From Hanleya hanleyi (Eukaryota > Mollusca > Polyplacophora > Lepidopleurida > Hanleyidae), in contig JAVTVY010025247.1 in the NCBI GenBank assembly GCA_036873755.1, positions 1-64,000 of the forward strand: DNA of 64,000 nucleotides. Reading direction: 5' to 3'. Below are positions 46,436 through 57,470 of this stretch, in pieces. Numbering within the stretch: the stretch's first letter is position 1; each line of letters opens with the position of its first letter. The position numbers and the translations under genes are program-made. Under the pieces are notes generated by a model. The model saw only the letters and a program-made list of their open reading frames with translations. It was not told where the DNA came from and ran no database searches.

Positions 46436-47254
46436 TCGAAATGATCATGTTCATGTTTTCGCATGAACTCGAACTGTCAAGAAACGCTAACATGTTTTGA
46501 GAACTTCTTCTGATGAATCAATTCTCTGTCCAATTCCGTTCCTAAGCGATCTTTGCCAGTATGCAAGGATTCGTGCTTGTATGTTGTGGGATTTTACAGG
46601 AAACCACACCAAGTCGCAGCGCAATGTTCGTGTTTCCCAAAAGCATGTGGCACATCTGTATCCAAGGCAATTTCGATGTCACGGGCATCGTCGGCATGTT
46701 GAGATGTTGCATATATAAACATTTTTTGACATATTTGATGCATCTTGTTGAAAGCTTTGGAAATTGTTTTTCTAATGCGTGAAGGCCATTTGTGAAATTT
46801 TTAACAACATGATTTTATCGCTAGGTTTCTCGATGGCATCCTACACCTCTTTGTGGGCTCTTACAATCTTCCCAAATTTGTACAGTCAAGTGAGAATCCA
46901 TGCCTTTAGCACATCAGTTTTAATTCCTTCTACAACCAAGATTTTCGTCCATTTTTCTCTGCGTTTCGCAGAAGCACATGTCCGACATTTCTTGCTGCAG
47001 GCATCATAACCTGCACATTTGCCTGTTTTGTTATGGCTGTAGCATTACCTACAAGAAAAAGCGTGTTATTTTAGTTTCGAAAATCATATTTATATATATA
47101 TTTTTTTAGTTGATAGAAAAATGGATTCATTTCTCTATCGTCTATTCTCGACCCTGTGCGCTCCGATGAACGCGTCCCAAGAAAGGATCGACATTCCATA
47201 TTTGTTTCTAATGTTCTACTCCTCTTAGAAATCTTCGTCCTTCTCGGTTTTTTG

Positions 47255-47375
47255 GAATGTTTAGTTCTACATGGAACCAAATATGGTACATTGTATGACA
47301 CACAAGTGGAACCGAAATCTAATGAAGAATACAGTACCAAGGACCAAACTTGGTTCCATGCACACAGAACCAAAG
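47255..47375. repeat. short inverted repeat inside the Mutator-like remnant
   Basis: GTTCTACATGGAACCAAATA is answered by TTGGTTCCATGCACACAGAAC, giving an imperfect hairpin of about 110 bp in the stretch where no transposase sequence can be matched. It may be a small MITE. Confidence 0.4.
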
Positions 47376-48381
47376 TGTGTCCACTGAATGAATGAACCAG
47401 GATATCAAATTAGTTATACGGTATATTAAGCTGATCACACTACCTCCTTCATTACTTCCCATCGGCACATTTATTAGCATCAAAGCATTATCTTTTATTA
47501 TTTTCATTATATGTCTCAGTGTCTCAAATATTCAGAAAATTGTGCGACTAAAAATGAAAACGGAATACCCTAAATAAATGGTGTGGCAACCAATAATTTG
47601 GTAAAGTGCAATTAAAAGGTAGAAAAATCCCGAACACGAATATCTTAACCATAGTTCCCGTGAATACCAGAACCAGGTCGTGGGATTCCCTTCGAAAATC
47701 CAGGACGCAGGTATTGGGCGCTTGATGATACACATGCAGACAACGGCTTGTGGGGACCAGAAAGGGGATTCAGGAATTCGGATATGTTCCTGTCTTTTTG
47801 ACAGGAAAACGGCCAAGTCAGGTTTACGCATGTTCTTGCATAGCTAGCATATTCTTTATTTTCGAAAACTGAAATGCGCATTATTAACCTGATGGCCTCT
47901 TTCTCCACTTCTATCTTTATGGCATTTTCACAAGAGTTTTTCTGCTATGTATTCCGTAGCCAGTCCCATCTTCCTTTGCCGCTTCTTCAGCGTTTTACTT
48001 CCGATTTCGGGTATATTCATCGTGATTAGCAGATTGTTGAGCTGTTTCTCACCTGTCCCAGTTTTCAACATAGCTGGGGAAAAGAACTTATTTATGTACA
48101 GTATGTAAAATACTGAATTATTCAAATGTGTTCTTATATTGTAATCGTACAAATTCATGCCAGCAATCCATGCAGCATCCGACTCGTTTGTCTGGCTCAT
48201 GGCTTAGGATATGGTTTATATTTTCTACAAACTTATTATCTGCTGCGGCTTTGGTGTTTATATCCCAGCATCTGTTTAATTCCTTATCAGATAGTTTCAC
48301 GGCAAGCCTCTTTCCACAACGTATATTATTCACCACAGCACAGTAGTCGCACTGTATTTGGTGGATCAGCCCCAGCCCATA

Positions 48382-48385
<4 letters not shown>

Positions 48386-48423
<38 letters not shown>
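48386..48423. repeat. (TC)n microsatellite inside a former coding region
   Basis: About 19 TC units interrupt the zinc-binding segment of the Mutator-like remnant between CEICSQSLRLLVC and KYGLG on the minus strand. Confidence 0.95.
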
Positions 48424-48426
<3 letters not shown>

Positions 48427-48702
48427 AAACCAAAAGTCTCAGTGACTGGCTACATATTTCGCAGTCGTCAAGCTGCCTAGCTCCACAATTCTTCTGCCTT
48501 CTTGTCAAGAAGAATCAGAACTGCCAGCGACGATTTCCTCTGCGACACAACCCTTATAATCTACAATAACATCAGTGTCACTGTCATCCACACGTTCATC
48601 TCTGATAGGTTTGTCTAGATTATCTTTAGTCATGCCATGGATAGGCTCACTATTACTAACATCCCTGTTTTTCTCAAACTTGCCATAGTTATGTCCATTC
48701 AC

Positions 48703-49045
48703 AATAAAACCCTATTTTGCTCGCCAGAATATAGCAGGTTACTATATATGAACCATGTTTTACGAGAGAAGAATTGTCCCTGATTTCTGACCACGTTGTC
48801 TGTTATGTACGATCGAGGTACAGTTAAAGGAGGACAACTCGGTGACAATGACGTCGCAACGTTGTTTGAGGCATGGACCACCGAGGAAAGGGGCCGTATG
48901 GACTCACCTTTTCTATGGTAACGTTATCGGGTAATCATTACTGATTGTTAACGGAGGACTACAAAAGCTCATTCCTTAAACAACGATCAACATTAAAGAG
49001 ATTTGAACTGTAAAAATGTTGATTTCTACATGGAATCCACGGAAT
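48703..49045. other. no recognisable feature
   Basis: A short minus frame at 48699-48881 without a domain. Confidence 0.35.
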
Positions 49046-49057
49046 CTGTAACCAAAT

Positions 49058-49664
49058 TGTAATTCCGTCACATAATTCAAAATCTCGGTTATGTCATTTC
49101 TGAACAATTTTGCTCATGTTGTTGACCAGTCATTCTCGCTCTTTCACATTCAATCGAATATACGTGCATTGCCGGGCACATGACAACAGAATCCATGTGT
49201 TTGGGTCTGTCCTCGGAATATTTTAGGCCGGATAAATTGAAACTAGTAAAATAGGAAAAATCGTAACTCCTTAAAACATGGATCAAAATGTAATTCCGTC
49301 ACGCAGTTTTGCCTAACCACATTCATCAATTAGAAACTTTACTTGATAGAATATAATGTAGTCCAGACGCTCAAGATTCGGATAAAACATCACCTGAAAT
49401 GAGAAACATTCGGGTTTTGATGGAATATTTATGTAACCAACACGTCCTCATAATGTGGTTACTTCACTGTAATTCCGTCACGCGGTATTCGAATGTCACG
49501 TGATCAGGTACAAAACAATTGTATTTCCCGTTTTTTCTTTCATCCTACAGTTCTTAGCAATATGGTTAGGAAAATGATATCCCAAACCAGATGTTATCAT
49601 GGACGAGTAATAGCAGGGGTTCAGAAGAACTGAAAACATGGGTACCTTGTAATTCCGTCACGCT
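49058..49664 (+). repeat. four copies of the 16-mer TGTAATTCCGTCACGC
   Basis: The motif starts at 49058 (ending ACAT), 49289, 49468 and 49648. The last three are 179-180 bp apart and identical over the 16 bases; the sequence between is mostly not conserved, though AACATGG-type blocks precede two copies. Spacing suggests a decayed ~180-bp tandem repeat or periodically placed binding sites. Confidence 0.8.
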
Positions 49665-50269
49665 GGAATTCATGTCCAGATCTTTCGATGTTGACCATTC
49701 GATGGTCTCCATTCTTCACGCCTCCTTTGAGTTTATCAACTTCTGTGATAAATATGGTACACTGACGGCAAAACACTAACATAGCGTACAAGACTTCTGA
49801 TCTATGTGTCATGACGTTTGTCTTGTCACGCTTCCCGGCAAGATTTGAAATGGACAAATAAACAGTCCCAGTCAACGCGCAATTTATGTACATTATACTT
49901 CAGAAAATGACATGGATATTCATTTATTTGGATACAAGAAAACTGTTATCGTTGAAAACCGTTTCTTGCTTGCAGGAAACCATTTTGTGCTCTTTTAAAT
50001 TTTCGCTTAATCCATGTGTTTAATTTGATGCCAACTGTCCTACGACCAAGTTAGGTCGATTACTGGCGAGGATATTCTTTCGTGGATGAGGAAACTCACA
50101 ACTACACTCACAACTGTGCTCGAGTATCAGTATATCTCTGTCCTGACTACATACCAACACCACAAGCCATCATTAAACAAACGCAATTCTCTAATCCATA
50201 TCTCAAACCTCATCAGTTTTCTCATATAGTAATTTAGATGGTGATATGAAAATCTATCTGGTGACAGAT

Positions 50270-50640
50270 ACTTCGGGTACCATCATGATTAATCGCAACA
50301 TGCCATTCGAGAGAAAGAGCTATGGTTTGTTTCACCCGGAGAACAATTTTTCCTGTTAACATCAAAACAATTCTGAAGGAATTAACCCAGCAGACCTGTT
50401 CAAAATTATTTGAACGAACACGAACAACCGATCTACACTAGTGTGAGGGAACCCATATAAGAGTTGGATGTTCCTAATCTACGATTGTCAATCATTGGTT
50501 AAACTTAATTGATTCAACCATTCCAAACTATTTCTATTCCGAACAAAATGTCCACATCAATTGATCTAGTACGATAGTTCATCTTCAAGCTAGAAATAGA
50601 ATAGAGATATCGGGTTATGCTGCAATTCGCATTCTCGTCT
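50270..50640 (+). repeat. family W, copy 1
   Basis: Shared blocks: AACATGCCATTCGAGAGAAAGAG, CAATTCTGAAGGAATTAACC, CAGCAGACCTGTTCAAA, AACACGAACAACCGA, CCTAATCTACGATTGTCAAT and TATTCCGAACAAAATGTCC. Other copies lie at 52370, 54500 and 55290 in the same orientation. Confidence 0.7.
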
Positions 50641-51253
50641 CTTCAATGTACACGTTTTGTATTGGTGATACACTCATGTCTGAAATGATGCTTAATTTTG
50701 TCCATCCAATAAAAAATGTCAGTAATCAAAATTAATTTCACCATGTCTCATTCCACCATGTTGGCCATTGCACGAAGTGCAGAACCATAATACTTTGAAA
50801 TGGAAATCTTTGGCAATGAATGTCAGATGTCCATGCACAGTATGGTCCTGGAGTGATAATTTCTGCAGTGTTTTACCCGGTATTGGGTAAAATTAGAATA
50901 ATAATTGGGATCCAGGTTCTAGGTATCAGGCCTTTACACGCACAATATTTCAGTTATACAGTATTAACTTGGTCGTGGTTTATCCTGACAAGAGCTTTGT
51001 GATCCAAACAAACGCCAATACAAGAACCAGGAGTACAAAGACCGGACAATTTCTAATTATTCAGTTCAGGTCTTCTTGGCTCCTTGCTACAAAGGTTGTA
51101 ATGTTGTAAATCTATGGAGAATTTAAGTAAACACTTCAAGATACCTTGGGTGATGAACCATTTTGTAAGCTCTTTATCAATGAAGTTTTTTGTCCTCTCA
51201 TATAACTTCGGCATAAGTGATGGGATCTACTGATTAACCTTTGCAAATATACA
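50641..51253. other. no recognisable feature
   Basis: Short unrecognised frame at 50820-51002. Confidence 0.35.
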
Positions 51254-52270
51254 GCAGGAAGGCGACTCCGAAAATATTAGCGAAAAACTTTTTGGTAGAT
51301 CAATATTTCGATATATATTTATTCATGTCATCGTCAGGAATGGTACGGTAGTTAAAAACAGGTTCCATGTGTATATATATGATTTACAGAACAATTGAAA
51401 GATAATCGACCAGTCAGACATACTGTACAGTGACTAATGTCGAACCAAGGAAATCATCCATAATGAAATTAACCAGAAAGGTGGTCACATGAACTAGCCA
51501 ATGAAAGAAATTGGGAGAGTGTTCATCGGAAATGGACGAGTTCTGATAACAAGCGCTTCTTTGAAACGAAGGGTATTCCAGTCGTTGGCTTTGTCAACAA
51601 TATTACAGTTTAACAATACAAATTCTCCTAATTGTTTAGCTGGCACAATTGCTCGGCTGTTTTCTACATCAAACCTGTCTTCACTGCGTTGTTGAAACAG
51701 CTCACATTTATGTATGTGGGTTAAAAATTGCACTATTGGAATTTCCACTAACATGTTTTAATAAGGCGAATGTAAGTGTATTTACGCCCAGGGAAAATAA
51801 ACTTATAAGCAACCTAACTTTTGTACATAAGAGGTACAGGGTCTTTTTGTTGTTAAGAAAACAGTTTTTTTTTGTGGCTTGCCATTTAACAATTGTTTTG
51901 GCAGGTCCACTTAGCAGTTTAGTAAGTTAACCTATACACTTCTCTGCTATGCAGTCACCTTGCTTGCCAACACACGGCAGATTTAACCCTATTCTATAGG
52001 GATATCATCACGAACATCTTTCGTTTTGTCTTTTCTGCTCTCAGTGGTTGAAGTGAATTGCATGAGTTTCTGAGCTAACTTTTTGCACAAGCCATTCCAG
52101 CTCTTTTTCATTACTACTCTCTGTATAGTATCTCTATCTCTGTAAATCTTATAAAAACACGTGGAATCTGCTGTAAACTACCATTTCTGACGATGATATG
52201 AATAAATATATGTCCAAATTTTGACTTACAAAAATACGTTTCGTTAATATTTTCGGAGTCGCCTTCCTGC
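51254..52270 (-). mobile_element. Penelope-like element fossil with inverted terminal repeats
   Basis: GCAGGAAGGCGACTCCGAAA at 51254 returns inverted, ending at 52270; the arms align over about 105 bp. Between them on the minus strand (51930-51494) lies NCNIVDKANDWNTLRFKEAL, then VIRTRPFPMNTL, resembling the end of a C-terminal GIY-YIG endonuclease (W/R..KEA..I then P..N). Penelope-like elements often carry an inverted partial copy of their 3' end. Both arms contain CTGACGATGA, and the left arm has GAAA downstream, recalling the hammerhead ribozyme cores known in this class, but the stem does not pair convincingly. Confidence 0.6.
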
Positions 52271-52369
52271 CTGTCACTTCGACATGGGGAAGAAATATCG
52301 GATATTTCATCGTTGTGTATTATTGTAGTAGATGGAGATTTAGATTATTTTTTTTTGATGAAAGATACG

Positions 52370-52690
52370 TCTTGTATTATCATTATTATTCGTAACATGG
52401 CCCGGGAGAAAGAGTCAATGTCGGTTTCTTCCAAAGCAAAACAAAATAATTCTGAAGGAAGTAACCTGTTAGAAATATTCATTGCATTCCAGTGAGAAAT
52501 CATTGAACATGAACAACCGAACATGAACGGACTAGACGCTTGTAACCAAATGCACTAGAATGAACGAACCGTTACATTGGGGTAGATGTTTCATATCTAC
52601 AGTTGTTAATCATTCGGTGACACTAAATGGTTTAATCATTCCAAACCATTTGTATTAAGAACGAAATTATCATATCAACCCAGGACCAGA
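52370..52690 (+). repeat. family W, copy 2
   Basis: AACATGGCCCGGGAGAAAGAG, ATAATTCTGAAGGAAGTAAC, AACATGAACAACCGA, TTGTTAATCATTCGGTGA and TAAGAACGAAATTATC align with the copy at 50270. It includes GGACTAGACGCTTGTAA (52530), identical to the outer end of family X. Confidence 0.65.
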
Positions 52691-54499
52691 GTGTCGGTGA
52701 TGTGTTCATGCCTGTTGCGTCTGTTGTGTCCATCTTGATGTGTTATTTCAATCCTTTGTGTAGCTGAGATTCTAATTATTATATAACACTAGATTTCGTC
52801 GATATTACCACCTTGTGAATACAAAATAGAGAGCAGATTATTTGTTCTTTGTTTCATAAAAAAACAAGTTTCAGAGAGCGGGTATGACGATAACCGCAGG
52901 CCGGCAATGTTATATGTATATATACATATATGAATCAGAGGTACCTGGATGTTAAGCAATGATTAGAGCTCGAAATAATTCAGATACAGTTAATCGATAA
53001 ATTATGGCAGATAAAATAATGAACCCAAATTTTCTGATTTACGAAGAATATGGGGGTTGCCGCTTAATTTTAAATTCATAAAATCTTCTTGCTTGGATAG
53101 TGTCCAATGGAGAGCGAAATGAAATTTTACATTGCGAAATGTAAGTGAAAAATATGTGTCGAATCAAGCAGTATTTTGTCGACGGAGGGCAAGAAACGAA
53201 AATTAGCAGTGTGTTATGCGTGCCCTGGGCAAATACCCTAATACAAATCTATTCATAAATGGTAAGCCGACATGCGATACCTGTCGATGTGATTACATGT
53301 ATGAGATCTTCAAATCGAACTGGTACAGCAATCATAATTTTCTGGAGAGATTTGGTTGGAATCAAGAAAAAAGGCTCAGTTGGCCGGGTCGCTGACAAGT
53401 TGTATGTGGGCCAATACTCCCGGGACATGCAAGACCGAACACACTACGCATCTGGTGAAAAACAAGCACTGTTTTATTGATGTTGGCATCGATACATTCA
53501 TGTAATTCACCCGTCTTGAACTAGTCTACTGATGACCTCTCCAGTATATGGTACGAGATATAGTTGATGCGAAATGTTCTTGTAATCACCGAACTAGACT
53601 TCTGGCCGTACTGAATCGTCACTGGTAGTAATCAGAAACGCCTTATTCACTGTGTACTCTAGAACTGGAAACCAGAGAATCGCGCTCGCTGTAAGATTGT
53701 TTCGACGTCTGATCCTTCGTCAATTTCCCAGCTGCCACATGTTAATCATAAGAAATTAAAAAAGTTGCAAATAAATGAAATGATTAAAGGCAAGATTGCA
53801 ACGAACACTACATTGCTTGTTCGGCTCTTCCTGCATATGAATCGATTAAACTAAATTTGTAAAAACAATTTTCAAGCATCGCTCGCATTTGCTATGTTAA
53901 TCCTTTTAATGATTATTAACTAATCATGCGGTAAATGTTGAAAACTTGACTAGCCCTGGATCGACGTGAGACGCATTTATGAAATTGTAGAACTCGGTAA
54001 AACCATTAGGAAAAAATAATACTGCATTTTATATAAACCATCAAAGGTTTTCATCGTGCTGTCCTTGACTTCGAGATAAGCTTTAACTGGTTGCCCTCCA
54101 ATCGGCAGTCTTAAATTAGATTAGTGGTAGGTGATCTCTCTCAGGCTGTACTATATTCCGATGCTGCAAATCAGCGCCAACCTAGATATTTGTCATATCT
54201 AATTCGCCTGTTTATACACTGTATCCATGCAACATTCTAGCTAGGGATTTGTGAATTGGTTTAAGAAAGATACTCTCTCGCACATCACAGTGAGAGTGAA
54301 AATAGATCCTACTAGTTAATATCTCAATTTGCAGTATTTTTTACTCGAGACGAATTAACTCAAACTTGAGTGAATAAACCTCAAACGTGAGTGACATATA
54401 TCACATCTGAGTGGAATCACTTTCCAATCTTGTTTGAGTGAAACTTAACTCCATCTTTCTATAGCATTCGCATTAGTCTAATCAGGCCCTTAGGATATG
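52691..54499. other. non-coding stretch
   Basis: At 54345-54450 the motif ACTCAAACTTGAGTGAA recurs in variants about four times. Nothing else recognised; the frame at 53259-53480 has no domain. Confidence 0.35.
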
Positions 54500-54840
54500 A
54501 AGCCATAGTTTAATTCCACTTCCTGTTTCCCCCGAGCACAATTCCCTTATTAACATCAACACATCCTAAAGAAATTAACCCAGCAGCCCTCTTTGAAATG
54601 CTTATTGCATTATCCCAATCAGAGACCTAGTTGAACACGAACAAATTATTCTGTGATAGTGTAAGCGAACATAGAGATGAAGAGAGATTGTCCTAATCTG
54701 TGATTGTCAGTCGTTGGATAAGATTAATTGCTTCAGCCGTTCGATTCTATTTTTATTCCGAAAAAATGTCCTTATTAATCTCAAATAACCTAGTAGTGAG
54801 CTTCTTTGTCAGCCAATAGTTATTAACGTTAGGCCTATAT
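54500..54840 (+). repeat. family W, copy 3
   Basis: TCCTAAAGAAATTAACCCAG, CAGCCCTCTTTGAAATGC, GTTGAACACGAACAAATTAT, TAATCTGTGATTGTCAGTCG and TTATTCCGAAAAAATGTCC align with copies 1 and 2. Confidence 0.7.
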
Positions 54841-55289
54841 ACTGCTACTAGTTTTTCGACCTGTCACTGGGCTGATACTGGCATATACCACCCCAGCAAG
54901 CAGTACCTCTCCAACATTGAAGGCGGGCATAGTTCAACCCGAGTGGCCTTTTTGCTGGAATGAACGCCAAGAAATCAGCAGCGATCACAAATATATTAGA
55001 GTGTTCTGCTTTCTTGTTATCAATAAAAGGATCCGCTGTTGATGTGACTTACATCCGCTAACGACTAATTAGGACCACCAGATTCACAAAGATCAATTAA
55101 ACTATTTGTGCGGATTTAAAACAAAAACTTCGAAAATGATTATATTAGGTCGAGTGGGTGCATTTAGTATTTAGTGTGCGCTTGGATTATCGTCTATCCA
55201 CGCGATGTGCGGCTGTCGATTATACATATTTCAAGTACAATCGGTATCTTTAGATTACTTGTGGAATCAACAAAATTTTGTGGGTCGTT
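54841..55289. other. spacer with a locally duplicated motif
   Basis: CACGCGATGTGCGGCTGTCG near 55199 recurs as CACGCGATGCGCGACTGTCG near 55619, both followed by CATATTTC.AG; a short local duplication. Confidence 0.55.
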
Positions 55290-55450
55290 GGCAGAGATTA
55301 AAGGAGATTCTACTAATCAGCGAGTGTCAATCAGTTAGATGAGATTAACTGATTTATTTGTATTCCGATCAAAATGTCTCTACTATTCCCAAATGACTTC
55401 GTACAGAGGTTCAGATAGGTGTCTTCAGCAGCCAAATTAGAATAGTGTTA
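55290..55450 (+). repeat. family W, copy 4, truncated
   Basis: GATTCTACTAATCAGCGAGT, GTCAATCAGTTAGATGAGAT, TATTCCGATCAAAATGTCTC and CAGCAGCCAAATTAGAATAG correspond to the last part of copies 1 and 3. Confidence 0.65.
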
Positions 55451-56005
55451 TAGAAATGGACACACTTCTCAACAATACGCCACGTACGTATATTTCATGC
55501 TCACGCTTTTTACTCTCATGTTTTTATAATCAGCGGGACCACGCATGAGTCAAGCAGTATATCATAGAATAGAGTTATTAACTCCCAGATGCATAAATTA
55601 CGTCTACTATCTGTGATACACGCGATGCGCGACTGTCGAGCATGCATATTTCGAGCATAACCATATAGCGTACCACGTTGACAAAAAGTCATACCGCGTT
55701 GATACAATGTCGAATACTACACGAATACGGCCAGTGATGATCATCAGTATGGGCAGTTCTATATTCCGAGTAAACCACACCGACATATATCGACTGGAGC
55801 CCAAACTCCCACTCTGCCTGTAGTTATCGATGTACACGTTTGTACGGTAAAATTGAAACCAGGAGAACCACAGTTTGGTAAAATGTTTTTCGTTAACTCA
55901 AATATTTTCAAGTGAAGGAATCAATTTTGTCGGTGAATCTAACGTCCCTACATGTATAAACATATGGAGCATGTTGTTTCTATGCTGATTTCTATGTTTT
56001 TCCAG

Positions 56006-56059
56006 CATTTCACCAAGATTCTTCCCCTGCCTGAATCATATATTCGGCTAGTGAAGAAG
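56006..56059 (+). CDS. candidate 54-bp internal exon
   Basis: TATGTTTTTCCAG precedes and GTGTGT follows a phase-0 segment reading HFTKILPLPESYIRLVKK. Good splice sites on both sides and an uninterrupted frame make it plausible, but the peptide is short and unrecognised. It lies just upstream of the tandem duplication that carries the duplicated exon at 57344. Confidence 0.3.
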
Positions 56060-56659
56060 GTGTGTATTCTTATATCCATACCGGTGACTATTTATTACAG
56101 GCAATTCAGTGTTGGCTAACTTTAATCATTCGATCCATTCAGTGTTTATAATTGTTTGTGATACCAAATATTTATATAATGTTTTCTCTATATAAGCCGT
56201 GTTATCTGGCATCACATGTATCACCATATATATCGGTAAGTTCGGGTGGTAGTCGCCCGATAGCAGAGAATCTTCGGAGCATGTTAGTAATTGCTAAAGG
56301 TCAAATTATTCTAGTGTACACTGATGCCCTGTTCTGGAGTCGATTTTACTCATTACCAAATCTTGAAATCTATCTGCCGCTGTCAATACTGAGCTATAAT
56401 GAAAATAGGGTTTAGTTTGAAAGATGAGTGTTCAACTGATGAGCTTAGATACTGGATCCCTAGAACAAAATTATTCTTGAATACATGTTGAAATCCTGCC
56501 CGGAACTGTCAATGTGAGCTTCAACCACATGGGACAGTTTAGTTGTCAAAATAGATTTCGCAAAAAAGTCCAATGGACACAAGACCTAGTGAGTTTCCAA
56601 AGTCTTCACAAGCTTTCCATTCGTATGTCCATATAGAGATGTTTAAATTTTAGATCATT

Positions 56660-56800
56660 TACAAAGACTCTGTGATTGGCTGAATTGTTTTCACCAGCCA
56701 ATGGAAATACCGGATTTGCATTTGAAAATTGGAATTGACCAATCAACTGTTTCAAAAGTGGAAGATATCCCATGATGCATTGTTGTTTGTATACTATTCC
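56660..56800 (+). promoter_or_regulatory. promoter-like block, copy 2 of 3
   Basis: CACCAGCCAATGG and TTGACCAATCAACTG (CCAAT boxes), ATTTGCAT (octamer) and ATATCCCATGATGCATTG (ZNF143/Staf-like). Octamer plus Staf-type sites are typical of snRNA-gene enhancers and some housekeeping promoters. No snRNA sequence is seen downstream, so the function is unproven. Confidence 0.35.
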
Positions 56801-57343
56801 ATTAACTCTCAATCATGTAAACGATTCAATCCCGGTTTAAAAAATGCGTAGGATTATTTTTGACAAAGGTTGTCAAAGTGTTTTTATAAAGCCTGAGCCT
56901 CAATCGATTCAACTGACAGAACATTGTACTTTTTAGAAGCAGGAGTTTAAACCGATGCACAATGTACATACTGCTGGAGACTGGCATATCTAGTTAAATA
57001 CCAGTACCCTGTGTCACGCGATAGGAAGGCATTGCTATACCGATACAATCATGATAATTTATTTTTGGGGGGGAGGGGAGTGGCAAAATTTGTTTGTCCC
57101 TTTGTTAGGAAGGAACGGATACAAACTTGTGTTCCTTGAAATTGGGAAAGGCCAATATCTTCACTCGAGTCTTATTTCCACAATCACACCCCACAACCCC
57201 GTGTCAAACGGGCTTCGATCGGGTTCCTGTTTACTCTTTCCTGGATTGTCTGGGGTATATTTAGTCTGTTCGGGTCTGTTTTACACTCACCATGTTATTA
57301 TTTCCATCCTATCAATCAAACTTTAAAAAATGACCTTTTTTAG

Positions 57344-57470
57344 GTTGATGATGAATACGAAGAAAATATTGACGTCAAAAGGGAGATCCAAAAGTTCCCT
57401 CGTGCCATGCCATTGCAAAACATCCAGATCATGGATTGCCTGTACACTACTTTTTTAATTTGTTGCTAAG
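57344..57470 (+). CDS. candidate exon, duplicated copy 1
   Basis: After GACCTTTTTTAG the frame reads VDDEYEENIDVKREIQKFPR and AMPLQNIQIMD, ending at a stop near 57468. The second copy at 59754 aligns codon for codon with one in-frame codon gained and no frameshift (E.NI...R.I.K.P.A.PLQN), which suggests the frame was under constraint. No donor is clear. No family recognised. Confidence 0.35.

Larger units (their letters stand above)
46440..48702 (-). pseudogene. Mutator-like transposase remnant
   Basis: Blocks on the minus strand, in order: an acidic N-terminus (48702-48505), a TGA, then EGRRIVELG (48500), CEICSQSLRLL, the TC microsatellite, KYGLGLIHQIQCDYCAVVNN and IRCGKR, CWDINTKAAA (48270), a ~150-bp interruption, MLKTGTGEKQLNN, NIPEIGSKTLKKRQRKMGLA, and after a frameshift NSCENAIKIEVEKEA (47930). 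About 0.8 kb of unmatched DNA follows, then CSKKCRTCASAKRREK (47000), EKPSD (46830), DVPHAFGKHEHCAATWCGFL (46640), a stop, and TYKHESLHTGKD (46570). This order matches the large Mutator-like transposase-domain proteins of molluscs and insects. Stops, frameshifts, the microsatellite and insertions show it is dead. Confidence 0.75.

Noticed and set aside
48128..48425. Plus-strand frames ending in SLSLSLSL
   Set aside because: They are the reverse of the Mutator-like remnant plus the TC microsatellite.
53525..53600. Hammerhead ribozyme (CTGATGA with later GAAA)
   Set aside because: The intervening bases do not form a plausible stem II, and flanks do not pair for stem I.
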